A stretch of DNA of 64,000 nucleotides, from assembly GCA_937928385.1 (NCBI GenBank), contig CALEZD010000001.1:27916-91915 (forward strand). The letters are read 5' to 3'. This DNA comes from an uncultured Bacteroidota bacterium. GTDB lineage: Bacteria; Bacteroidota; Bacteroidia; Chitinophagales; Chitinophagaceae. A program made the translations under genes and the position numbers. Under the pieces are notes generated by a model. It saw only the letters and a list, made by a program, of their open reading frames with translations, made no database searches and was not told the origin of the DNA. Position 1 is the stretch's first letter, and each line of letters begins with the position of its first letter. Of the stretch, positions 24,020 through 34,200 are shown in pieces.

Positions 24020-27000
24020 CTACCTGCCATGGCATTGTTTATACTTTTTGCCACTGCCACATGGGCATGGATCATTACGGCCTATTTTAGGCTCTGCCAC
24101 TACCGGGGCCTGTTTTGCAGCCTGCCTGTCGTCATACATATCACGTTCATTAGCCGCATAATCCTGCCCGGCCTCATCTATTTCATCTTTATTGGCGCGC
24201 ATCTGGCTCATATCCGTACGCTGCGGTTGCTGCCGGGCTTCACGTGGCGGTTCCTCCTGCATGGGTATACCGGCACGCAACAGGAAGGATACGATGTTCG
24301 TATTAGTAGCCAGCAGCATCTGCTTAAACAGGTTAAAACCTTCAAACTTATATATCAGCAATGGGTCTTTCTGCTCGTAAGACGCCATTTGCACCGATGA
24401 ACGCAGGTCGTCCATAGCACGCAGGTGCTCTTTCCATGCCTCGTCTATCAATGCCAGTGTAATGATTTTTTCCAATGTCTGGAATACAGGGCGTGCACCA
24501 TTTGCTACGGCCTCCTGCAGGTTGGTTTGTACCTGTATGCCACGTATACCGTCTGTAAATGGTATCAGTATGTCTTTGATACGCTCACCATTTTCCTGTA
24601 ATAGTTTCTGCAATGTGGGATGGATATTCTCCGCAATAGCAGTTGTTTTACGGTTATACATGGCTTTAGCTTCACGATATAGCTTATCACCCACCTCTTG
24701 CATATCCGCTTTTTCAAAGCCATCTGCCAGTGAATGGTCCGGCTCCATGGCCAGGTGCTTCATCACTTCTATCTTAAAGGCTTCAAAATCACGGTTATCT
24801 TCAAACTGTGCTGCCAGCCCCAGGCATACATCATACATGGCGTTATCCAGGTCAATAGAAAGGCGCTCACCAAACAGTGCGTGCTTGCGGCGTTTGTATA
24901 TCACATCACGCTGCGAGTTCATCACATCGTCAAACTCAAGCAGGCGCTTACGTATACCAAAGTTATTTTCTTCTACTTTTTTCTGCGCACGTTCAATAGA
25001 CTTGGTAATCATGCTGTGCTGCAGCACTTCACCCTCTTTGTGGCCCATTTTGTCCATCAGCGATGCAATACGGCCCGATTGGAACAGGCGCATCAAATCA
25101 TCTTCCAGCGATACAAAGAACTGTGAGCTACCGGGGTCTCCCTGGCGGCCTGCACGACCTCGCAACTGGCGATCAACACGACGACTCTCGTGGCGTTCAG
25201 TACCTATAATAGCTAATCCACCCGCTTCTTTCACACCGGCCCCCAGCTTGATGTCCGTACCACGACCCGCCATGTTGGTGGCTATAGTCACTGCGCCGGG
25301 TAGGCCCGCTTCTGCTACTATAGTAGCTTCGCGTGCGTGCTGCTTGGCGTTCAGTACGTTATGCTGTATTTTCTTCTGCGTCAGCATGCGGCTCAGCAAC
25401 TCCGACACCTCTACCGACGTGGTACCTACCAGCACAGGTCGCCCTTTTTCTTTTAACGCCTCTATTTCGTCAATTACTGCCTTGTATTTTTCACGTTTGG
25501 TTTTATATACCAGGTCCTGCTCGTCTTTGCGCGATATAGGTACATTGGTGGGAATGGTTACCACATCCAGCTTATATATCTCCCAGAATTCGCCTGCTTC
25601 TGTTTCGGCAGTACCTGTCATACCTGCCAGTTTGTGGTACATACGGAAGAAGTTCTGCAATGTAATGGTAGCAAACGTCTGTGTTGCTGCCTCAACAGTT
25701 ACATTCTCCTTGGCTTCTATTGCCTGGTGCAGTCCGTCGCTGTAGCGGCGGCCTTCCATGATACGGCCTGTCTGCTCATCTACTATCTTCACCTTGCCCT
25801 CTATTACCACATACTCTATATCTTTTTCAAACAGCGTATATGCTTTCAGCAACTGCTGCAGCGAGTGTATACGGTCTGCCTTGATTGCATAGTCCTGCAG
25901 CAAGGCATCCTTACGTTTAGCTTTCTCTTCATCGCTGGCGTCTGTTTTTTCAATTTCAGCCAACTCAGAGCCAATATCCGGCAATACAAAGAAGTTAGGG
26001 TCTTCTGCATGACCGGTTATCAGGTTAAGACCTTTGGTTGTCAGATCTACACTGTTATGTTTTTCGTCTATAGTAAAGAACAATTCAGCATCTACCTTAG
26101 GCATATTGCGCTGTTGCTCGCCCAGGTAGTAGTTCTCTGTTTTCTGCAATATCTGCTTGTTGCCTTCTTCACTCAGGAATTTTATTAACGCACCATTTTT
26201 AGGCAACCCTTTGAAAGCCCTGTACAAGTGCAGGCCTCCTGTTTCTTTATCTGTTTTGCCTTCAGCAATCAAACGCTTGGCTTCCGTAAGGCTTTTGCTG
26301 GCAATTTTCTTCTGTTCTTCCAGCAGTTTCTCAATACGTGGTTTCAGTTGTGCAAACTGTTGCTCATCACCACGCGGCACGGGGCCTGAAATAATCAGCG
26401 GTGTACGCGCATCATCTATCAATACGCTGTCCACCTCATCCACCATAGCAAAATGGTGTTTACGTTGTACCATTTCATCTGGCTGGTGTACCATGTTATC
26501 GCGCAGGTAATCGAAACCAAATTCGTTGTTGGTACCGTAGGTAATATCAGCCATATAAGCCTTTCTCCGGCGTTCAGAGTTGGGCTGGTGCTTGTCAATA
26601 CAATCCGTGGTCAGCCCCAGGAATTCAAAGATCGGGCCATTCCACTCTTGGTCACGTCGTGCCAGGTAATCATTCACGGTAACTATATGCACACCCATGC
26701 CCGCCAGTGCATTCAGGTAAGCGGGTAATGTAGATACTAATGTCTTACCCTCACCGGTAGCCATCTCAGCTATCTTGCCCTGGTGCAGTGTCATACCGCC
26801 TATCAACTGTACATCATAGTGCAGCATATTCCAGGTCACCTTACTGCCGGCAGCTACCCAGCTGTTTTTATATATTACGTTATCACCTTCTATGGTTATA
26901 TGCTCTTTCTCTACCGCCAGCTCTCTGTCCAGTTCAGTAGCTGTCGCAGCCAGTTCTTCATTTTCTTTAAACCTGCGTGCTGTTTCTTTAACCACGGCAA

Positions 27001-27337
27001 ATGCCTCAGGCAATATCTTCTCCAGTACTTCTTCAAGCAGTTCGTCGCGCCTTTTTACCAGTTTATCTACATCATCGTATACAGCTTCCCTGTTATGTAG
27101 CTCTGCCTCAGGATTCTGGTCTGCTTCTGCCTTTTTTGCCTCTATTTCCTCGTTAATGCTGCTGAGGTACTCCTGTATTACAGCGCGGAACTCTTTTGTT
27201 TTATTTCTTAGCTGGTCGTTAGTTAGTGTTTGAAGCTCGGCATAGTACTTGTTAATTTCGGCTATTACCGGTTGCAGCTTTTTTACATCTTTATCAGATT
27301 TACTGCCACCAAATATCTTTGAAAGAAAACCTATCAT
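24020..27337 (-). CDS. secA: Preprotein translocase ATPase SecA
   Basis: SecA drives export of unfolded proteins through SecYEG. This 1,105-residue form is longer than the Escherichia coli protein, as usual in Bacteroidota. It shows the DEAD-like motor: [16 protein letters not shown] (Walker A), [18 protein letters not shown] (Walker B region), [12 protein letters not shown] and [12 protein letters not shown] (motifs V and VI). At the end is the zinc and SecB-binding tail [18 protein letters not shown]. Extra length lies in a linker near residues 330-400. All secreted proteins in the window depend on it for the first export step. No neighbour forms an operon with it. Confidence 0.97.
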   Translation of the reverse strand: MIGFLSKIFGGSKSDKDVKKLQPVIAEINKYYAELQTLTNDQLRNKTKEFRAVIQEYLSSINEEIEAKKAEADQNPEAELHNREAVYDDVDKLVKRRDELLEEVLEKILPEAFAVVKETARRFKENEELAATATELDRELAVEKEHITIEGDNVIYKNSWVAAGSKVTWNMLHYDVQLIGGMTLHQGKIAEMATGEGKTLVSTLPAYLNALAGMGVHIVTVNDYLARRDQEWNGPIFEFLGLTTDCIDKHQPNSERRRKAYMADITYGTNNEFGFDYLRDNMVHQPDEMVQRKHHFAMVDEVDSVLIDDARTPLIISGPVPRGDEQQFAQLKPRIEKLLEEQKKIASKSLTEAKRLIAEGKTDKETGGLHLYRAFKGLPKNGALIKFLSEEGNKQILQKTENYYLGEQQRNMPKVDAELFFTIDEKHNSVDLTTKGLNLITGHAEDPNFFVLPDIGSELAEIEKTDASDEEKAKRKDALLQDYAIKADRIHSLQQLLKAYTLFEKDIEYVVIEGKVKIVDEQTGRIMEGRRYSDGLHQAIEAKENVTVEAATQTFATITLQNFFRMYHKLAGMTGTAETEAGEFWEIYKLDVVTIPTNVPISRKDEQDLVYKTKREKYKAVIDEIEALKEKGRPVLVGTTSVEVSELLSRMLTQKKIQHNVLNAKQHAREATIVAEAGLPGAVTIATNMAGRGTDIKLGAGVKEAGGLAIIGTERHESRRVDRQLRGRAGRQGDPGSSQFFVSLEDDLMRLFQSGRIASLMDKMGHKEGEVLQHSMITKSIERAQKKVEENNFGIRKRLLEFDDVMNSQRDVIYKRRKHALFGERLSIDLDNAMYDVCLGLAAQFEDNRDFEAFKIEVMKHLAMEPDHSLADGFEKADMQEVGDKLYREAKAMYNRKTTAIAENIHPTLQKLLQENGERIKDILIPFTDGIRGIQVQTNLQEAVANGARPVFQTLEKIITLALIDEAWKEHLRAMDDLRSSVQMASYEQKDPLLIYKFEGFNLFKQMLLATNTNIVSFLLRAGIPMQEEPPREARQQPQRTDMSQMRANKDEIDEAGQDYAANERDMYDDRQAAKQAPVVAEPKIGRNDPCPCGSGKKYKQCHGR

Positions 27338-27604
27338 TTTGAATTATGTTATTTAAAGTTGGTTGTTGACGGCCTATACCGCTCTATTGTTTGGTTTTAC
27401 CCCTTTTCATATCAAATCCCATGCAATTTTATCTGAACTGACAGGCTGGCATAGAAAGGGGGTCAAAGCTACGCCAATTGGGGCATTTCAACAAACCCTG
27501 CTGTACGTCAAAAAGCAGGACTAAAAATTTTTTATTGTAATAGCTTGCAAGGCACGAAAATTTTTCTGTATTTTGGGGGAATAAATTCAGAAAAAGCAAT
27601 AATT

Positions 27605-28144
27605 ATGAAAAAAGCCTTCATCCTCGTTACAACTGTTTTGGTGTCAGCATTTATGGCAAACAAGGGTTTTGCACAGGAAGATGAATTAGTAAGGGTGTTC
27701 CGTTGGTTCAACCCAACAGACCAGAACTATGTAACAGTTGCAGATGGTGAGTTCCAGGAAGGACAATTGTTGAATTGGAACTGGAAAGATAAAACGCATG
27801 TTTTCGTAGCCTACCGCAACCCCGGACCTGACCGTGTAGCTGTATATCGTTGGTACAACCCTCAAACCAAAGACTATGCTTCTATAGCAGAAGATGAGTT
27901 CAGCGATGACAACATGATAAAAATGGGTTATACTGACAAATCTTTACAGTTTTATGCGCTTACACGTCGCGGCCCGAATACTGTAGATGTATATCGCTGG
28001 TATGTACCTAAAAATCGTGATTGGGTTACTATACCTGAAGAAGGTGATACTGACAACTATTACAAAAAAGGCTACCGTCGCAAAGCATTCCAATACTATG
28101 GTATCCGCAGAAGCACAGATGCAAGCCTTTACAATCAGCTGTAA
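27605..28144 (+). CDS. Small secreted protein of three tandem Trp-rich repeats
   Basis: A 179-residue protein with a signal peptide (MKKAFILVTTVLVSAFMANKGFAQ). The mature part is three repeats of about 45 residues, each with a [VY][FY]RW[FY][NV]P core, a Y-x-[ST][IV] turn, an acidic D/E-rich loop, a [GN][YW] and an aromatic [FQ][VY][YA] strand: residues about 28-72, 75-120 and 122-172. The pattern recalls DUF5648 repeats (YRFYNPxTGDH), but weakly. The function is unknown; a small carbohydrate-binding or wall-associated propeller is possible. ATG at 27605 begins the signal peptide. A candidate promoter (TTG at 27545, TATTTTG at 27569) lies upstream. Confidence 0.72.
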   Translation: MKKAFILVTTVLVSAFMANKGFAQEDELVRVFRWFNPTDQNYVTVADGEFQEGQLLNWNWKDKTHVFVAYRNPGPDRVAVYRWYNPQTKDYASIAEDEFSDDNMIKMGYTDKSLQFYALTRRGPNTVDVYRWYVPKNRDWVTIPEEGDTDNYYKKGYRRKAFQYYGIRRSTDASLYNQL

Positions 28145-28161
28145 TACAACGTATTATATAT

Positions 28162-28198
28162 AAATAAGAATGCCCGCAATATGTGGGCATTCTTATTT
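28162..28198. terminator. Bidirectional hairpin terminator
   Basis: Long arms (14 bp perfect plus three more pairs, one of them G-T) around loop ATA, with A/T-rich flanks on both sides. It serves the convergent repeat-protein and YIP1-like genes. Confidence 0.75.
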
Positions 28199-28214
28199 AC
28201 AGTCAAGCTGTAAC

Positions 28215-28841
28215 CTAACGGTTGAAAATCAGGAAAAACACCTGGTATAATATAAATCCTGCTGTTCCCAGCAATATTGCTACAAGCTTTGTCGGCTTAT
28301 ATACCAGGTACACGCCGATGCTGAACAATGCGATAAACCATAAAAAATATAACCCGAACAATAGCCAGAGAATATTACGCCATATTGTAGGTGTATTTAG
28401 CAGCAACTCATAGTGCTGCTGATCAATGATATGGAAAGCACCCAAACAACTGGTAATTAAATCATGTACAGATGTAGACCATGATGCAATGCTGATACTG
28501 AACGCCAGTAGTATCAGCAAGTCGTCAAAGGTGCCTGTTGTTGTAAAAGCCCGCGTCAACAGGTGTATGAGGGCAGTGGCAGCCAACCAGCCAACAAACA
28601 TGGTTGGAGCAGTAAGGAACACGTTGTATCGGTAATACAACTCCTCAGGTATATTCAGCCATGGCTTATACGGGCGGCCATCACCGTAAATCAGAAACAG
28701 GTACACCAGCGTATAGGCAACCATGTTTATTATCATTGCATATATCGCAAACCTTAGCTTATCCTGGCTGGTAAGAAGCGCTTTATAGGTACTGGCCGGC
28801 TTGATAAATGCCGGCCAGTAATATTGATTAAATGATGCCAT
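28215..28841 (-). CDS. YIP1-like multi-pass membrane protein
   Basis: A 208-residue inner-membrane protein with about five membrane segments (FAIYAMIINMVAYTLVYLFLI, LTAPTMFVGWLAATALIHLL, LLILLAFSISIASWSTSV, LWLLFGLYFLWFIALFSIGV and a last one). The pattern matches the Yip1/DUF1282-type family. Its role in bacteria is unknown. It starts 24 bases after the stop of the EGF-domain lipoprotein gene and is probably co-transcribed with it. Confidence 0.68.
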   Translation of the reverse strand: MASFNQYYWPAFIKPASTYKALLTSQDKLRFAIYAMIINMVAYTLVYLFLIYGDGRPYKPWLNIPEELYYRYNVFLTAPTMFVGWLAATALIHLLTRAFTTTGTFDDLLILLAFSISIASWSTSVHDLITSCLGAFHIIDQQHYELLLNTPTIWRNILWLLFGLYFLWFIALFSIGVYLVYKPTKLVAILLGTAGFILYQVFFLIFNR

Positions 28842-28865
28842 AATCCTGGTCTTTGGTAAGTCGGA

Positions 28866-29300
28866 TTACTTCGTGCACCAGTACTCCATAGATGAACACG
28901 CTGCCAGGTTGGGTGTACTGGGGGTACATGCAGAGGTAGTACTGTTGGCTATCGTAAAATGCAGCGTATGCTGCCCGGCTGCAACAGTATAATACTCGGA
29001 CGTAGCACCGGGACCCAGTGTAGTGATAACCGAGCCATCCCATAATACCGAATAAGTTTGGCTGGTACCCGTTTTATTGATAAACCGTACCCTGGCAGTC
29101 TCATTCGCTTCGCATTTGCGGGTTTCGCAATAAGTGCCTGTATAATCTGCCAGGCAGCTACAGGTACCATTTATACAGGTACCTCCGTTTTTGCAGGTAA
29201 TATTCTCACATTCATCCACGGTCTTAGTACATCCTGTGTACAATACCATACCAAATACTACACTTACTGAGAAGGCTGAAATAAAAATTAAGCGTCGCAT
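28866..29300 (-). CDS. Lipoprotein with one EGF-like domain
   Basis: This 144-residue lipoprotein has a signal peptide and lipobox ending YTGC (Cys24). Residues 31-58 hold six cysteines at 31, 36, 42, 47, 49 and 58, the C-x4-C-x5-C-x4-C-x-C-x8-C spacing of an EGF-like domain, with the CxNGGTC core. The remaining 80 residues form a beta-rich domain (ARVRFINKTGTSQTYSVLWDG) with further cysteines. EGF-like domains need disulfides, so the protein should face the periplasm or the outside. The function is unknown; binding to a protein or surface is a guess. It lies upstream of the YIP1-like gene in one unit. Confidence 0.78.
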   Translation of the reverse strand: MRRLIFISAFSVSVVFGMVLYTGCTKTVDECENITCKNGGTCINGTCSCLADYTGTYCETRKCEANETARVRFINKTGTSQTYSVLWDGSVITTLGPGATSEYYTVAAGQHTLHFTIANSTTSACTPSTPNLAACSSMEYWCTK

Positions 29301-29438
29301 AAATAATCAGATTTTTAGAATTAATGATTAAAAATATTGCAAGGCTTATGGTTAGCACATGATATATGTCAGTTAAAATTATGCTTTAAATCACTTATTA
29401 TATAGCTTAAAAAATATTATTTGATATTACAAACACAA

Positions 29439-29463
29439 AAAAGACGCCATATAGGCGTCTTTT
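29439..29463 (-). terminator. Hairpin terminator after gldJ
   Basis: Ten-bp arms (29439-29448 and 29454-29463) around ATATA, with A/T runs on both sides, 24 bases after the gldJ stop. Confidence 0.75.
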
Positions 29464-29486
29464 TCTATTAAACAGATTAATCAAAA

Positions 29487-31016
29487 TTACCTTCTTGGCG
29501 GGCGGCCTTTACCACCGAAGTAGTTACCGGCCTTTTCGCTATTGTCACCGTTGGGGCTACCCAGGCGATCCATTACGAGGCGGAAACCTACTGTAGAACT
29601 AGCCTGGTAAGCCTGCATAAAGCGGCGTGCACCCGGGTTCATGTAGTAAGCGCGATCTGCCCAAGAGCCACCTTTATATATTTTTGCTTCGTTGCTGATC
29701 AGCGTATTCGTGCCGTAGCTGTAGTTGAACATAGAAGCGCTGTCACCATCCTGGTAGTCTCTCAGGTCAGCATTCAGGCCATCGAATTTTTCGTAAGAAG
29801 CCATTTCTGTGCTGTCCATCAGGCGTGTTTGCAAGTGGCCCAAAGTATCTTTCTCGTCCAGAGAATTATCTTCATCCAGCCTTACATAAGTTTCATATAC
29901 ATTGCCGCGGAAAGGGCGGAAATCGTTCAAATCGCGTGTGTATGGGCGGTAAGTATCTAATACCCACTCACTTACGTTACCAGCCATATTGTACAGGCCA
30001 TAAGCGTTAGGAGCATAAGAGAATACAGGAGCCGGAACATCCGCATTGTCATTCAGTGCACCTGCTATACCCATCGCATCACCTTTACCACGCTTGAAGT
30101 TACCCAGGAATTCACCTTGATAAGAATTGCGCAGGCCATAACGTGTAGTATAAGCATCACCCCAGGGGTATACATTGCGGTCTGTTATTACCTCTTCACC
30201 ACGACGACGCTTAGTCTCAGGCTCAGGGTTGTTACCTATATTACCCAGTGCTGCATATTCCCACTCAGCTTCTGTAGGCAGGCGGTAGTTAGGCAGCAGG
30301 TAGCCGTCTGAATACCTCATATTCCTTGAACCGGAACCCTGGGGATCCAGGTCGCGCTTGCGGCCTTTCGTTGGTAAACCTTCGTACTGGCCGTTTACAT
30401 AAGTTTCTGAATCGAAGATGTCTTCGTTCACCTGGTTAGGGTTCCTTTTCAGACGACCGTTTTTAATCAGGATATATTCGTTAACACGATCACTGCGCCA
30501 TTTGGCGAATGCACGTGCCTGGTGCCAGTTTACACCAACAACAGGATAGTTGTCGTAAGCTGCGTGGCGGAAGTAGTATTGAACATAAGGCTCGTTATAC
30601 GAAAGCGCTGAACGCCATACTGAAGTATCCGGCATTGCTTCAGCTATAACTAACGGATAGTCAGAGCCATAAGTGCGTGACAGCCAGTAGATATACTCGC
30701 GGTAGTGAATGTTTGCCACTTCGGTTTCATCCATATAGAAAGAAGAAACTGAAACTGTGCGGGGAACATTGTTCCTTTCAAGGGTCAGGTCCTCTTCTGT
30801 CATACCCATTGTAAAACGGCCACCTTCTACGAAAGTGAGGCCGGGACCTGTTTGCTGGCCCTGGTAGTTGGCCACGTCAAAACCGCCCAGGCGGGGATCA
30901 TTATAATCCCAACCCGTTACACGGGACACCCCGGTTGATTTATTGGAGGAGCAGGCCGAAAACAAGGTCGCTACACCAAAACAAAGCAAGCTCACGCCGA
31001 CAAGAGATCTTTTCAT
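29487..31016 (-). CDS. gldJ: Gliding motility / T9SS lipoprotein GldJ
   Basis: GldJ is an outer-membrane lipoprotein needed for gliding and for stability of the T9SS protein GldK. This 509-residue protein has a lipobox (LFSAC) and then a formylglycine-generating-enzyme-like domain: TGPGLTFVEGGRFTMG, VSSFYMDETEVANIHYREYI, YPVVGVNWHQARAFAKW, NYRLPTEAEWEYAA, MAGNVSEWVLDTY and GGSWADRAYYM. I see no cysteine in the mature protein beyond the lipid-bearing one, so it cannot be an active FGE, as expected for GldJ. It is divergent from porU-porV, with 242 bases between the starts. Confidence 0.93.
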   Translation of the reverse strand: MKRSLVGVSLLCFGVATLFSACSSNKSTGVSRVTGWDYNDPRLGGFDVANYQGQQTGPGLTFVEGGRFTMGMTEEDLTLERNNVPRTVSVSSFYMDETEVANIHYREYIYWLSRTYGSDYPLVIAEAMPDTSVWRSALSYNEPYVQYYFRHAAYDNYPVVGVNWHQARAFAKWRSDRVNEYILIKNGRLKRNPNQVNEDIFDSETYVNGQYEGLPTKGRKRDLDPQGSGSRNMRYSDGYLLPNYRLPTEAEWEYAALGNIGNNPEPETKRRRGEEVITDRNVYPWGDAYTTRYGLRNSYQGEFLGNFKRGKGDAMGIAGALNDNADVPAPVFSYAPNAYGLYNMAGNVSEWVLDTYRPYTRDLNDFRPFRGNVYETYVRLDEDNSLDEKDTLGHLQTRLMDSTEMASYEKFDGLNADLRDYQDGDSASMFNYSYGTNTLISNEAKIYKGGSWADRAYYMNPGARRFMQAYQASSTVGFRLVMDRLGSPNGDNSEKAGNYFGGKGRPPRR

Positions 31017-31232
31017 AATCTAAAGAAAAAAGTTTGCTACAAATTGTGTTGAATAATCTGTTAAAGTGTTACAATATTAGAGTGTTCTTTTCAAAATGTC
31101 AAGCTTTATACGAATAATGCTAAAAAAATGTTGTTTTTCTTGCTTTTACCAAAAAAATAATAAAGGCAAACAATTTAACGTTATACAATGGCAGGATGAC
31201 CGTATTCTGACAGTCCTGTGCAGAGAAATAAG

Positions 31233-31240
31233 TATATTTG
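31233..31240 (+). promoter_or_regulatory. -7 promoter element of porU
   Basis: TATATTTG matches TAnnTTTG exactly, 18 bases before the chosen porU ATG. No clear TTTG lies at the -33 distance. Confidence 0.4.
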
Positions 31241-31258
31241 AGAACCCTAAATTTTATT

Positions 31259-34200
31259 ATGAAATTATCAAGATACGGTAAATCATTCAAAGCAATAATA
31301 GTATGCCTGCTGCTACCTGCCGGCAGCGTTGTCGTTACGGCAAAAGAAGCGACTATACAGGTAAGTGATCAGAATATCCGGGCAGGCTATATTGGCAAGC
31401 GTATAGACCTGCAGTATTACTCAAAACCGGTCATTACTATCACAGGTATCACTTATGAACCTGTACAGCAATTACCTGAAAATGCGTTGCCTTCCACACC
31501 TCAAAAATTTGATATAGCACTGGGCCTTGACCGCAAAATACCATTCGCCGTCGTACGTTTCCCTGCATTTTCGCTTGACGACAACGGCAAGCTGCAACAA
31601 ATCAAAAGCCTGACTTTTGAATACGAAGAAGTACAGCCACAAAGCATAGAACTACAGGCCAATCGTAGCGCTGCCAAAGGTACCTCCGGCACCAACTCTC
31701 CCATGGCAAGCGGCACCTGGTATAAAATAGCTGTAACCAGTACCGGGTTGTATAAAATAGACCATAGCTTCCTGGCAACACAACTGGGTGTCAGCAGTAT
31801 CAGTACGGCACGTATCAGGTTGTTCGGCCATGGGGGCAATATGCTGCCTGAAAGGAATACCGGTACTGTTAATGGCCTTACAGAAACTGCTATATGGGTA
31901 AATGATGGCGGCGACGGCAGTTTTGACCCCGGAGACTACTTTGTATTTTACGGCCAGGGGCCTGTCAACTGGAACCCGTCTGCCGATAACAAGCTGCTTA
32001 TCCAGGAAAAGAACTTTTACGAAGACAAGGGCTACTATTTCCTGAATTTTGACGGGGTGGCTGAAAAAAGGATACAAAACCAGGGCATTCCACCCACGGG
32101 CAATGTGTCTGTGTATAACTATTCGGGCACAGCCCTGCACGAGCAGGACCTGGCCAATCCACAGAAATTCGGCAAGTTGTGGTGGGGCGAAGAATTCAGC
32201 AGTGCACCGGGTAAACAAAATTCTCAAAGTTTCACACTTGACCTGGGGAGTGTAACGGACTCTGCAGAGTTTAATATCCATGTAGTAAATACATCAAGTA
32301 CGCGTGGCTTATTCAATATATTCCTGAACGGGCAATTGATTGAAAATGCTGATGTAGCCCCTACGAACAATTACGATTATGCGCCAAAGGCTGCAGGGCA
32401 CCTGGTAACGGCAAAACTCCCATACAATTCTTCATCTGCAACCATACGTATAGACTATAGCACTGCGGCCAATGACGGCTCGGGCTGGTTGGATTATATC
32501 CGCATCAACTACCGCAGGCCTCTTGCTATTAACGGCAATTCACTGCTTTTTAGCGACCTGCAAAGTGTGGGTACAGGCAATATTGCCACATACCACCTGG
32601 CCAATGCAAACGGAGCCACACAGGTGTGGGATGTAACGGACCCGCAGAACCCTGTATTGATGAACGGCAGCCTGAATGGCAATACTTATACTTTCACCCA
32701 ATATGCTGATCAACTGCATAACTATGCAGCTATGAATAACAGCAACATGGATGCACCCGAATACCTGGGCACTGTACCCAATCAAAATCTATATGGTTCC
32801 GGACAGGTTGATTATATCATAGTTACATATCCTGATTTTAAACCTGCTGCGGAAAAACTGGCACAGTTTCACAGGCAACGTAGCGGCATTAAAGTAATGG
32901 TCGCTACCACCACACAGGTGTACAACGAGTTTTCTTCCGGCGGCCAGGATATATCTGCCATACGCAACCTGGCACGTATGTTTTATGAGCGTGCAGGCAT
33001 GGATGAAGCTAAAATGCCCAAGTACCTGTTGCTGATGGGCGATGCATCGTACGACTATAAAAACAGGATATCCGGCAACACCAATTACGCTCCAACCTTC
33101 GAAGCAAGGGAATCTTTCGAGTTCCTGGCAACATACAGCAACGACGACTTCTTTGGTTTCCTGGATGAGGGAGAAGATATAGAGCGTTATGACATCATCA
33201 ACGCGCTGGATATAGGAGTAGGCCGCATCCCTGCCAAAAGCCAGCAGGAAGCAGATAATGTGGTAAACAAAATTATACACTACAAGAGCCCGGCAACATT
33301 GGGCGCATGGCGCTTGTCTACCATGTATGTGGCAGATGATAAGGATAACGCAGGAGACCACCTGGGCGATGCTGAAGTGATGAACAATATTGTAACACAA
33401 AACAGCACTATCCACAACCCTTCAAAAGTATACCTGAACGCTATACCACTGGTATCAACCCCGGGTGGACAACGTGCGCCCGAGGCTAACAAATCTATTA
33501 ACGATGGGATATTCAAGGGCTTGTTTTTATTGAACTACAGCGGGCATGGCAACACTACCGTGCTGGCTCATGAGCGTATTGTTACCAAAGACGATTACAA
33601 CAAATGGCGCAATATTGACAAGCTGCCGTTTATGGTAACCGCTACCTGCGACTTCGGCCAGTTTGACCAACCATCATTCGTATCATCTGGCGAAGAACTG
33701 ATGCTGAAATGGAACGGTGGTGTTATTGCCACACTTACCACCACGCACCTGGTATATGCTTACGCTAATGAAATGCTGAATCGCGAATTTCTGTCTGCCC
33801 AGTTCCAGCATATCAATGGTAAATGGAACACATTTGGCGATGCCATGCGCATAGGCAAAAACAGCGCCTACTCTGCCGGGCTGGAAGCCGGCGTTATTGA
33901 AAATTTCAGGAAATTTGCACTGCTGGGCGACCCCGCCCTTGAGCCTAACTTCCCTGAATTCTTTGTACATACCGAAGCGGTAAAAGACGGCGGAACAGGC
34001 CAGCCTACAAACACCATCAGCGCCCTGGGCGAATACAATATTGACGGGAAAGTAACTGATGTAAACGGCAATGTGCTGGACTATTTCAACGGCACACTGG
34101 CTGTTACTATCTTCGACAAACCACGTACTGTAAAAACCATCAACGGGCAGGAAAGGACTTTTAAGGTACAGAACAATACCATCTATAAGGGTAAAGCTAC

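Noticed and set aside
24462..25745. A 427-codon open frame on the plus strand opposite secA
   Set aside because: It is the antisense shadow of secA: Ser/Arg/Cys-rich, no domain, and fully inside a well-supported essential gene.
28828..29043. An alternative frame overlapping the EGF lipoprotein gene
   Set aside because: It lacks a domain, while the overlapping frame has a lipobox and six correctly spaced cysteines.
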